Shown here piece by piece: positions 33,867-40,514 of a DNA stretch of 40,672 nucleotides. The notes below the pieces were generated by a model, which worked only from the letters and a program-made list of their open reading frames with translations, did no database searches and was not told the origin of the DNA. A program made the position numbers and the translations under genes. Each line of letters begins with the position of its first letter. Position 1 is the stretch's first letter. Source of the stretch: an uncultured Gemmiger sp. (GTDB lineage: Bacteria > Bacillota > Clostridia > Oscillospirales > Ruminococcaceae); assembly GCA_944388165.1 (NCBI GenBank), contig CALXHS010000078.1, positions 1 to 40,672 on the forward strand, in the 5' to 3' direction.

Positions 33867-33931
33867 AAGCAGGTCGTTTTGCACGATATCCCGTCGCTTT
33901 TTCTCTTTTGGTGGCAGTATGCGTACTTTTT

Positions 33932-34012
33932 TCGTAGCAGGAAAATCGCAACAATTGTCGTAGTTGCGAACCCTCTTTTTTTCGTAGTTCAATGGTAGTT
34001 TATCGTAGCTGA
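33932..34012 (+). repeat. Left-end TCGTAG repeats (probable integrase arm sites)
   Basis: TCGTAG occurs at 33932, 33958, 33982 and 34003, with TGGTAG at 33993. CAACAATTGTCGTAG (33949-33963) and GTTTATCGTAGCTGA (33998-34012) recur exactly at the right end. No gene is visible in the 33867-34104 stretch. Confidence 0.75.
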
Positions 34013-34104
34013 AATCTTGCTTTTTGCACCTTCTTTCTAACTCTTTTCTATCCAAACCTTCCCCTCTAGTGCCGCTTACGCGGCCCTAAGAGGGGCTTTC
34101 TGTT

Positions 34105-34662
34105 TTAGGCTGCGGTATATTCCCGGATCAGTTTATCAAGAGTAGGACGGGAAATATTCAGCTCCTTGGCCAGCTGTACCTTGCTCAGTTCGCGGTTGAG
34201 GTATCTCTGGTATTGTGCACCGAAATCATCAATTTTGATTTCTTTGCGGCCCTTGTATTTTCCTTGCGACTTTGCAATGGCCACACCTTCCCGCTGCCGT
34301 TCCAACAGATTGGTTCTCTCAAATTCATAGATAGCGCCCAACATCGTCAGCATAAGTTTTCCTGTTGGGGTGCTGGTGTCAATGCTCTCTTTGTTGCTAA
34401 CAAGATGCACACCCTTGGCCTGCAACAGTTCCACCATCTTCAAAAGGTCCGATGTAGAACGCGCCAAGCGGCTGAAATCGTGGATATACACTGTATCCCC
34501 TTCCCGCGCAAATTCCAGCATGGCTTGCAGCTGCGGGCGGTTGGTGTCTTTGGCGGAAACTTTCTCGGTAAACCACTTGTCGATCCCGTACTTTTTCAGC
34601 GCCTCGATCTGCCGCGCTTCATTCTGTTCAACGGTGGAAACTCTCACATAGGCAATTTTCAT
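34105..34662 (-). CDS. Serine recombinase (resolvase/invertase family)
   Basis: 185 residues. Catalytic Ser9 in YVRVST; HDFSRLARS supplies the Arg65/Arg68 pair; YEFERTNLLERQREG is the long E helix; the C-terminus is a helix-turn-helix (LSKVQLAKELNISRPTLDKLI). This is the small resolvase/invertase type, which resolves multimers or inverts short segments at cytoplasmic DNA. AAGGAAGGGG precedes the ATG. Beside a tyrosine integrase it may resolve dimers of the excised circle or switch an invertible segment; I see no inverted target sites. Confidence 0.93.
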   Translation of the reverse strand: MKIAYVRVSTVEQNEARQIEALKKYGIDKWFTEKVSAKDTNRPQLQAMLEFAREGDTVYIHDFSRLARSTSDLLKMVELLQAKGVHLVSNKESIDTSTPTGKLMLTMLGAIYEFERTNLLERQREGVAIAKSQGKYKGRKEIKIDDFGAQYQRYLNRELSKVQLAKELNISRPTLDKLIREYTAA

Positions 34663-34752
34663 GGTGCATCCCCTTCCTTACATTTCTATTGTAGCATACG
34701 GGGAGAGTGTTAATTTGGACTTCTGGACGTGCTTTACAAGCTGTAAGAAAAA

Positions 34753-34794
34753 AGCCGCCGGGACTCTAATTTTACAAATTAGCAGCCCTGGCGG
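34753..34794 (-). terminator. Probable terminator of the leftmost zinc-ribbon gene
   Basis: CCGCCGGG and CCCTGGCGG, with an inner CTAATTTTACAAATTAG stem, form a structured hairpin in the 180-bp gap between the serine recombinase and the zinc-ribbon gene. Confidence 0.5.
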
Positions 34795-34845
34795 TATGTA
34801 AAGTTAGGGTATAGGCTAAATTAACAAATGAATAGTCTTAAGCAA

Positions 34846-35478
34846 TTAGGCATCGATAAAGAAACCATGTCCACAGTTCTTGCATACAGCATAAGTTTTA
34901 CTATCACCTGTTGCACCTGCCAGCAAACCAATAGGCCCCGCGACAGCAAGACCAACAGCAGCTTTCCCGGCAGAAAACGATGATTTACTGTATTGCAAAT
35001 CTGTACAACCGCATTTGGGACATGCCCTCCCAAGCATATGACCCGTAAAAACATCTTCCAGAGCGGCTAACTCTTTTTCCGCCTCAGCCTGTTCTTGCTG
35101 CTTCTTTCTGCGTTCCAATTCCTGTTCATCAACTTTATACCCACAATTTTTGCAGAACTTATCCATTATGCCCATTTCTTGCCCACATTGCGGATATGTA
35201 TACTTATTATTTTTTGCCTGCGTATTCTCATCGGCTACCTCTTGTTTTCGTTTAGCCTGATCAATCGCGTTATCAAGAAGCATTTGGGCCACTGCACTTT
35301 GCGCCTCTTCTCTAGTGCGAATTGCCTCTTTTATCGCCTCCACGCCTTGGCTTAGAGGTGCTTCTGCATATCCTCCCGCTCTTTGAACACATTTTTCGCA
35401 AACATAGCATTTGTCTTTCCAAATACGTGCCATAAAAATGCTAATTCCTTCTTTTCCACAGCAAGCACAAATCGCCAT
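34846..35478 (-). CDS. Multi-zinc-ribbon protein of the element
   Basis: 210 residues. Two N-terminal Cys pairs (CACCGKEG, YVCEKC), a coiled coil with many Glu/Lys, a middle CxxC ribbon (YPQCGQEM, FCKNCGYK), and a C-terminal ribbon RACPKCGC ... VCKNCGHGFF split by a glycine-rich hydrophobic stretch (GKAAVGLAVAGPIGLLAGATG). The last part is common in small phage and mobile-element proteins of unknown role. The first Cys of the middle ribbon is replaced (YPQC). Not essential for integration by analogy; function unknown. Confidence 0.75.
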   Translation of the reverse strand: MAICACCGKEGISIFMARIWKDKCYVCEKCVQRAGGYAEAPLSQGVEAIKEAIRTREEAQSAVAQMLLDNAIDQAKRKQEVADENTQAKNNKYTYPQCGQEMGIMDKFCKNCGYKVDEQELERRKKQQEQAEAEKELAALEDVFTGHMLGRACPKCGCTDLQYSKSSFSAGKAAVGLAVAGPIGLLAGATGDSKTYAVCKNCGHGFFIDA

Positions 35479-35546
35479 TTTCTATCGCCCCTTGCATAAT
35501 AGTTAACTTGTAATTGAATGCCAATCTTCCATTAATCTATTCAGTC

Positions 35547-36338
35547 TTAGGAAATTCCCATATCTGCCCAGTATTTTTGTAGCATTTTGTTCACCAGTGA
35601 AACATCGACCGGCTTATCGCTTAAATCATAGTTTTCTTTTACACTAAGACTATCATCCTCGTTTTCAAACGCAACTCCATCAAATTCCCCACCAATAAAA
35701 ATCACATAGTCTTTGCTCAAAGTCCCGCCCAACTTGTTTGTTCCCTGAATAGTAATATACAGTATTCCATCTGCTTCTAATATCTCAGAAAGCTCATCAT
35801 TTTCAGCCGAAAGATATGTAGCCTCCAACAGTCTTACAGCAGACGGATTATAGAAACTTCCGTCTTGAATAAAGTTGAAGATATACTGCGCACACAAAGA
35901 CATAAACTCCCCGTCTTGTGCCTGCTGAAGAAGTTCCTGTGCATCCTTATATTCTGGAATACTATTCAATAGTTGCTGTGCCTGTTCGTAATCAAAATCA
36001 TTCATCGCTAACTGTGCCTGAGAATAAGTTTCCTCCATCTTATCCAAATGCACTTTTCTAACAACGACCATCCCAACAATAACACACACTACCACAAAAA
36101 GAGCAACTATTAGTATTTTTTTCTTCTTATCCACTGTACTAATTTTTTTTCCACAGTATGGACATGCAACCGCAACACCAGGAATCATCTTTCCACAATA
36201 CGGGCAACCTTTTTCATCAGATTTTGAAGTTCCTGCGGCCATACTTTTTTCTATATTATCCTCTACCTTAGTACCGCAATACGGGCACATCATCATATCT
36301 GGTTCCAACTCTTTGCCGCAATGAGAACAATACTTCAT
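35547..36338 (-). CDS. Double zinc-ribbon membrane protein of the element
   Basis: 263 residues. Two zinc ribbons (CSHCGKE...CPYCGTK and CPYCGKM...CPYCGKK), a basic run KKKK, one membrane helix (ILIVALFVVVCVIVGMVVV), and an outer domain with a TPR-like helix pair (AQLAMNDFDYEQAQQLLNSI) and a beta-rich end. The layout copies the chromosomal zinc-ribbon/membrane proteins at 20.6 and 27.1 kb. It is divergent from the XRE gene, so may share its control. Function unknown. Confidence 0.78.
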   Translation of the reverse strand: MKYCSHCGKELEPDMMMCPYCGTKVEDNIEKSMAAGTSKSDEKGCPYCGKMIPGVAVACPYCGKKISTVDKKKKILIVALFVVVCVIVGMVVVRKVHLDKMEETYSQAQLAMNDFDYEQAQQLLNSIPEYKDAQELLQQAQDGEFMSLCAQYIFNFIQDGSFYNPSAVRLLEATYLSAENDELSEILEADGILYITIQGTNKLGGTLSKDYVIFIGGEFDGVAFENEDDSLSVKENYDLSDKPVDVSLVNKMLQKYWADMGIS

Positions 36339-36460
36339 GGCTTAACACTCCGCTCTTTTTAATTTCTGCGTAGGATGTATTCTCATTATACAACGGCTCT
36401 CCTTGGACGTCAACAAAACTATACATATGAAGATAATTATTTATCAGTCATCGCATAGTA

Positions 36461-36489
36461 AAGTTATCATCGGAAGGAAGTGATAACTT
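36461..36489 (+). promoter_or_regulatory. 9-bp inverted repeat enclosing the XRE ribosome site and start
   Basis: AAGTTATCA (36461-36469) and TGATAACTT (36481-36489) are perfect inverted copies. The 11-base loop contains GGAAGGAAG, the ribosome site, and the right arm overlaps the TTG start. It could be an operator for the XRE protein or an RNA hairpin exposing the ribosome site in its loop. Confidence 0.65.
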
Positions 36490-36775
36490 GATTTCTGACA
36501 ATATTAAACGTCTACGCAAAAGCATGGGGCTTTCACAGGCCATGTTGGCCCGAAAATTAGGCGTAACTCGTGCCAGTGTAAATGCGTGGGAAATGGAGTT
36601 ATCCTCTCCCACTGCCGTTTATCTCGTAGAAATGGCACAGCTGTTCCATACTACAACAGATGATATCTTGGGACTCAGCCAGGAAGAACAAATCAGCTTG
36701 CGCGGTATGAGCGATCAAGAAAAGCGGTTAGTCTATAATCTGGTAGAATATATCAATAGCCAAAAGAACACATAA
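36488..36775 (+). CDS. XRE family repressor of the element, TTG start
   Basis: 95 residues. Cro/C1-type HTH: LSQAMLARKLGVTRASVNAWEME (about 15-37), followed by a helical dimerisation end. The start is TTG at 36488, nine bases from AAGGAAG; no ATG or GTG lies in a better place. It sits centrally, divergent from the zinc-ribbon genes, and is the natural candidate for the master repressor. Confidence 0.85.
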   Translation: MISDNIKRLRKSMGLSQAMLARKLGVTRASVNAWEMELSSPTAVYLVEMAQLFHTTTDDILGLSQEEQISLRGMSDQEKRLVYNLVEYINSQKNT

Positions 36776-36781
36776 TAAAGA

Positions 36782-36810
36782 AGAGGGCACATTGTGTGCC
36801 CTCTTTCCTT
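36782..36810. terminator. Terminator between convergent element genes
   Basis: GAGGGCACA and TGTGCCCTC form a perfect 9-bp stem with a TTG loop, followed by TTTCCTTCTT. Confidence 0.85.
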
Positions 36811-36814
36811 CTTA

Positions 36815-37312
36815 TTATGCCACATCGGCCTTTTCCGTCACATCTGCTTCCTGCGGCTCATTCGTTGTGGCATCTTCCGCTTGGTTAAGCTGCTTTTCCA
36901 TTTCTGCCTGAATTTCCAATTTACTTTTCTTTTTCATTTCCCACCGCAGTTTATACTCGTCGGAATAATTTCTCATAAACCACTGACGGATTTTACCCAT
37001 GTTGTTTTCTTTATATCGACGGCCTGTTGCGGAAACCTTGATTTCCTTACTTTCACACATCTTTTTCAATTCCATTGCCCCTTGAATATCCTCGGTATCC
37101 AGGAAAAACTTTTGCATCTGTTCGATGGTAATATGATTGTAGTTATCAACCGCTTTACCATACGTCTTAATTTTCGCGGTCGGATGCTGCTGTACAATTA
37201 CCGTCAGCTTTTCATATGCAATCGTGTCAGGATTGGTTGCTCTCTTATAATAGTTAGCCTCAACCATGATCACATTGGAAGCGAAATCATACCACATATT
37301 TTTCTTACTCAT
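36815..37312 (-). CDS. Element protein of unknown function
   Basis: 165 residues, no membrane segment. N-terminal mixed part (MSKKNMWYDFASNVIMVEAN), a central helical part, and a charged C-terminal helix ending in an acidic tail (EDATTNEPQEADVTEKADVA). I do not recognise the family. AAGGAG precedes the ATG and a near-consensus promoter lies upstream. It is convergent with the XRE gene. Confidence 0.72.
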   Translation of the reverse strand: MSKKNMWYDFASNVIMVEANYYKRATNPDTIAYEKLTVIVQQHPTAKIKTYGKAVDNYNHITIEQMQKFFLDTEDIQGAMELKKMCESKEIKVSATGRRYKENNMGKIRQWFMRNYSDEYKLRWEMKKKSKLEIQAEMEKQLNQAEDATTNEPQEADVTEKADVA

Positions 37313-37392
37313 AAGATTACTCCTTTTCCCCCACCATTTTATGTGGGATTGTATTTATTCTGTGGTTTGTTTTTGTCTCAACCACTGTCTAT

Positions 37393-37421
37393 ATTATAAA
37401 GCTTTTGTCGTTATATCTCAA
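37393..37421 (-). promoter_or_regulatory. Promoter of the 165-residue protein gene
   Basis: On the minus strand TTGAGA (37416-37421), 17 bp, TATAAT (37393-37398). Confidence 0.75.
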
Positions 37422-37436
37422 ATTTTTGCCCGTTCG

Positions 37437-37556
37437 CTAGGGATACCACCACATATACTTTTGTTTCCTTTCAGTTTTCCATTTTTCGTTGATACGATAA
37501 AGAACGCCATCCCCAACAGCAGGATTTTCCCGTTCTTTTGTATAAGCTACTGTATC
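37437..37556 (-). pseudogene. Possible remnant of a decayed reading frame
   Basis: The minus strand between the promoter above and the helicase gene encodes, without a start codon, a protein-like segment reading YTKERENPAVGDGVLYRINE and ending WWYP at TAG. A different frame just upstream reads IPAGEIVGLQEDQENKIQ. The two could be one gene broken by a frameshift. No homologue is recognised. The 37313-37746 interval otherwise holds only the promoter and a hairpin. Confidence 0.3.
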
Positions 37557-37642
37557 TTATTCTCCTGATCTTCTTGCAATCCTACAATTTCCCCGGCGGG
37601 GATATATTACAGGATATTTTTGCTTATCTACAAACAAAAACA

Positions 37643-37690
37643 TGGGCTCCAGGCTATTGCCGCACAGTTGCGGTTTTGCCCAAAGCCCAT
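37643..37690 (-). terminator. Branched hairpin after the helicase gene
   Basis: On the minus strand ATGGGCT and AGCCCAT close a structure that encloses CCGCA-ACTG-TGCGG and is followed by GTTTTTGTTT. It is probably the helicase terminator, though it is more elaborate than needed. Confidence 0.55.
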
Positions 37691-37746
37691 TTTCTATCAC
37701 TGTCTAAAGTCTGGCTTAGTTAGCCTTCAAATGTCCGATCTTCTTT

Positions 37747-39057
37747 TCATTCTCGGTATTCCTCAGGTGGAATAACTATATCATAATTCTTGCTACCAAT
37801 ACGTTTTTGCTTGATAACGCATCCATCAGCAATTAACGAACGTTTCAAAGTGGTCCAGCCTCTATTATGAGTTTGCTTATCCTTCACACCAATAAGACGT
37901 GCAAAAGCAGCTTTATCCTCAACTGAAAGAGGTCGGTTAAGATAGCTCCTCACTTTTTCATCTGTATAATCTATAAAGGTTGCGTCTGGCTGAAGGACAT
38001 ATAATTTTTCTATATCCTGTCGAATACGTCCACGGGCCTGTATTTGTGTACTCTTATTGGTAGAGTGAACAACAACGTTCGGGACTTTAGTATAAATATT
38101 AATGGCAGTTCCCATACTCTTGTTGATAAGTAGTACATCAGTATCTTTTGGAAACTCATTTGTTTCTATGATTTGTTGCCTTATAAGATGTTGTTGTTCT
38201 GACAAAGGATGTTTTTCATTATTGGCGCTCCAAACTGAAGCACATTTAAGTCCTAACAATTCGCACTCCATTTGGTAGTTCTTTATTTGGCCAATGTGAT
38301 CCGCGTAAAACAAGGTTTTCTCGCCCTTTGGCAAAGCATTAATCAACGAATGGACATCACCATAAAGAATTTTTTTGCGTTCTGTATAATGCTTTATGTT
38401 GTCCGCTATTGGCAAGTAATTAAAGGATAGATTTTTCCACTCATACCATTTTTTACTTTCCTCTGGTGTCGCACTTATACCCACTACCATGATATTTGGG
38501 TTTTCGCTTGCCGCCAATAATGCATCCATAGCCTGGAGATTATAGCATTTTTGCCTCAAAATATTTTCTACGTCCTATGAGGACAATTCTGGAAAAGCGG
38601 CTTCTATTCGCGATCTTTCGTATGGTATAGGCCATTGAATATTATGGAACTCATCCGCAATAATTAGGCCAAATCTTGCAAAAAAACGTGGATTTTTAAG
38701 CATTTCCACACCAAATTTAGCGTAGGTTATTACAACAATCCTATGTGGATCAAAGCCGTCAAAACGGAATCCACCGTTTTCTATGAGCTTATCATAACAT
38801 CTAGCTTTATCCGGATGCTTTGCTACAATACTATGCCTTCCGGCACAAGTGTCAATCAAATACAACACATTTTCCAATTTGGCAGCTGTCCCCAAAATCT
38901 CATACGGCAATTTATTCACTGCGTATTCTGTTTTGCCACAGCCGCAAGGAGCACAAATCACATTAAATGCTTTTTCTTGATATTCTCCTAGTACTGCATC
39001 CGAAAGGTAGCAATATTCTTTCGAATCATTATAATTTCTTTCAAGCTTCTAGTACAT
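37747..39057 (-). pseudogene. SF2 (DEAD/DEAH-type) helicase with two in-frame amber codons
   Basis: One continuous frame of 436 codons from ATG 39057 (GGAGG 11 bases upstream) to TGA, broken only by TAG at codon 3 (39049-39051) and codon 161 (38575-38577). Motif I GCGKT (39-43), motif II DEFH (135-138), motif III SATP (195-198), motif VI QARGRIR (340-346). The protein is a superfamily 2 helicase or translocase, probably used in element replication or maintenance. If TAG stops translation only fragments arise, perhaps from GTG 38961 and TTG 38559. If TAG is read, the enzyme is complete. No frameshift or lost motif supports long decay. Confidence 0.8.
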
Positions 39058-39170
39058 AGTTACTTTAACCTCCAAAAAATTATTATAAATTTGAATTTTC
39101 ACATTTTTTATCAGGGTTTATTATTTACATCGTAAAAAAACGTGTAAACTTCCTAACTTTATGTAGAATT

Positions 39171-39205
39171 GTAAAAAATTGTGCGCGCTGCGCACAATTT
39201 TTTAC
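39171..39205. repeat. Perfect 35-bp palindrome in AT-rich DNA
   Basis: GTAAAAAATTGTGCGC (39171-39186), loop GCT, then the exact complement to 39205. It lies in the 350-bp gene-free gap between integrase and helicase. It could be a bidirectional terminator or part of a replication or transfer origin. The remaining bases of this gap show no gene. Confidence 0.7.
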
Positions 39206-39317
39206 CAATTCAAAGAGAGATTTCATTTCTCATCTTCTATAAATATTATATCATAGCATCGTTGTTTTTTCAAATCATTGATATTAGAAATTTGACACCC
39301 TGCCTTTCGTTTTACAA

Positions 39318-39358
39318 AAAATAGGTTGCCAGAAAGCAGATACCTTCTGACAACCCAA
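39318..39358 (-). terminator. Terminator of the integrase gene
   Basis: On the minus strand GGGTTGTCAGAAGG and CTTTCTGGCAACCT pair with one mismatch, followed by ATTTTTTG. Confidence 0.75.
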
Positions 39359-39408
39359 AGCAACAATTTTCTACTTTTGTCTAATATAAGCAACTATCTT
39401 CCACTTTT

Positions 39409-40314
39409 TTACAACCTCATCAAAGGACTATGCTTATTTCCCTCCTGGAGAATATCATCATCCTTCATGCCATGCAGATATCGTTGCGTGACTGCTATAT
39501 TTTCATGTCCCATCAAACGGCTGAGTGTATAGAGGTCTATTCCATCCTTTAGCTGCAACTGTGCAAAGGTATGGCGGCATGTATGAGGGCTTGCACGAAC
39601 ATTTTTATCTACTCCCGCCGCCTTAGCCGCTTCCCGCACGATCTCAGCCACAGCCTCATGGGTCAATTTCTGCCCTGTACGGCTCAGAAAGGTATATCCT
39701 TGGGGCGGTAATTTGCCCGCAAAATAGCTTGTTCTGGCTCTCTGATAGCGCAAGATACACTTACTTAAAAACGGCGATTTAGGAACTACCCGCTCTTTAT
39801 CCCCCTTACCGTGAATCAGCATATAATCTTCCTTTATTTTATCATCGGTCAGGTTCATCAACTCGGCGCAGCGAATCCCCGAATCAAAGAACGTTGCCAA
39901 AATTGCACGATTTCGCACAGACAGGAAATCATTGCCGCAATAGAAAGCCATCATCCTTTTGATATCTGTTAGCGTAAAAGTATTGATGATCACTTTTGGC
40001 TGCTTTACATTCTTTACCTTTTCCAACGGTGATGCTTCCACATAACTTTCCTCGACACAATAGTTATAGAAGCTGCGAAACACCTTCAACAGGTCATTGA
40101 TATAGGCGGGTTTGCGGTGATCTTGCTGCCGCATAGAGATAAAATTTTTAATGTGAATTGGCCTTACCTTCTCTACCTCTTGAACAGAACAAACCTCATC
40201 CAAATAGCGCTGCCAATACAAAATCTGTTTACGGTAATTATCAATCGTTTTAGGCGACAGCCGCCGCACCTGACAACTAAAAAGGTATTCCGTACAAGCA
40301 TCCGACAACAACAT
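39409..40314 (-). CDS. int: Tyrosine recombinase (element integrase)
   Basis: 301 residues. N-terminal SAM-like core-binding domain (about 1-95), then the catalytic domain with Arg148 (GIRCAEL), Lys170 (GKGDKER), His244-x-x-Arg247 (SPHTCRHTF), His270 (LMGHENI) and nucleophile Tyr279 (QRYLHG). All catalytic residues are present. It lies at the right end, reading inward from attR, and should join attP to the gap 3' end. Its ribosome site AAGGGG is the 3' arm of a hairpin just before the ATG, which would limit expression from gap read-through. Confidence 0.95.
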   Translation of the reverse strand: MLLSDACTEYLFSCQVRRLSPKTIDNYRKQILYWQRYLDEVCSVQEVEKVRPIHIKNFISMRQQDHRKPAYINDLLKVFRSFYNYCVEESYVEASPLEKVKNVKQPKVIINTFTLTDIKRMMAFYCGNDFLSVRNRAILATFFDSGIRCAELMNLTDDKIKEDYMLIHGKGDKERVVPKSPFLSKCILRYQRARTSYFAGKLPPQGYTFLSRTGQKLTHEAVAEIVREAAKAAGVDKNVRASPHTCRHTFAQLQLKDGIDLYTLSRLMGHENIAVTQRYLHGMKDDDILQEGNKHSPLMRL

Positions 40315-40358
40315 AATAAAAAGCCCCTTTCAGTTGCATACACAACCAAAAGGGGCTT
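40315..40358 (-). promoter_or_regulatory. Terminator hairpin that holds the integrase ribosome site
   Basis: On the minus strand AAGCCCCTT (complement of 40350-40358) pairs with AAGGGGCTT (complement of 40321-40329), followed by TTTATT and the integrase ATG. The 3' arm AAGGGG is also the only ribosome site. gap transcripts entering from the right would be ended, or their ribosome site hidden. Confidence 0.75.
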
Positions 40359-40373
40359 CATTTCGTGCTTGAG

Positions 40374-40417
40374 GTTTATCGTAGCTGAGCTACGATTTTT
40401 TCCAACAATTGTCGTAG
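40374..40417 (+). repeat. Right-end TCGTAG repeats (probable integrase arm sites)
   Basis: TCGTAG at 40379-40384 and 40412-40417, and inverted CTACGA at 40390-40395. GTTTATCGTAGCTGA (40374-40388) and CAACAATTGTCGTAG (40403-40417) are exact copies of left-end sequences. Confidence 0.75.
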
Positions 40418-40514
40418 CTCACGCCCTACCCGGGCCTTGCAGCCGGGGCAAAGAGCGGAAACTTACGCAGCGGAATCACCTGAAATACACGTTATATCGT
40501 TTGGGAGAGGACTC

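Noticed and set aside
33774-34055. A 93-residue reading frame across the left element junction
   Set aside because: Only its last 30 codons are gap; the rest reads through AT-rich repeat DNA with Lys/Arg-rich random sequence and has no ribosome site.
34105-34662. Serine recombinase as the integrase responsible for the gap insertion
   Set aside because: It is the short resolvase/invertase type; the tyrosine integrase at the element end and the long 65-bp identical core fit site-specific integration at a gene end better.
37437-37556. Further TAG codons near the decayed frame as added evidence for amber recoding
   Set aside because: The frame beyond its TAG runs into a clear promoter (37393-37421) and a frameshift seems present upstream, so it does not test recoding.
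38575-39051. Pyrrolysine insertion at the amber codons
   Set aside because: No pyl genes or methylamine methyltransferase are in the window and a helicase is not a known pyrrolysine protein; Gln, Glu or Lys substitution or simple mutation is more likely.
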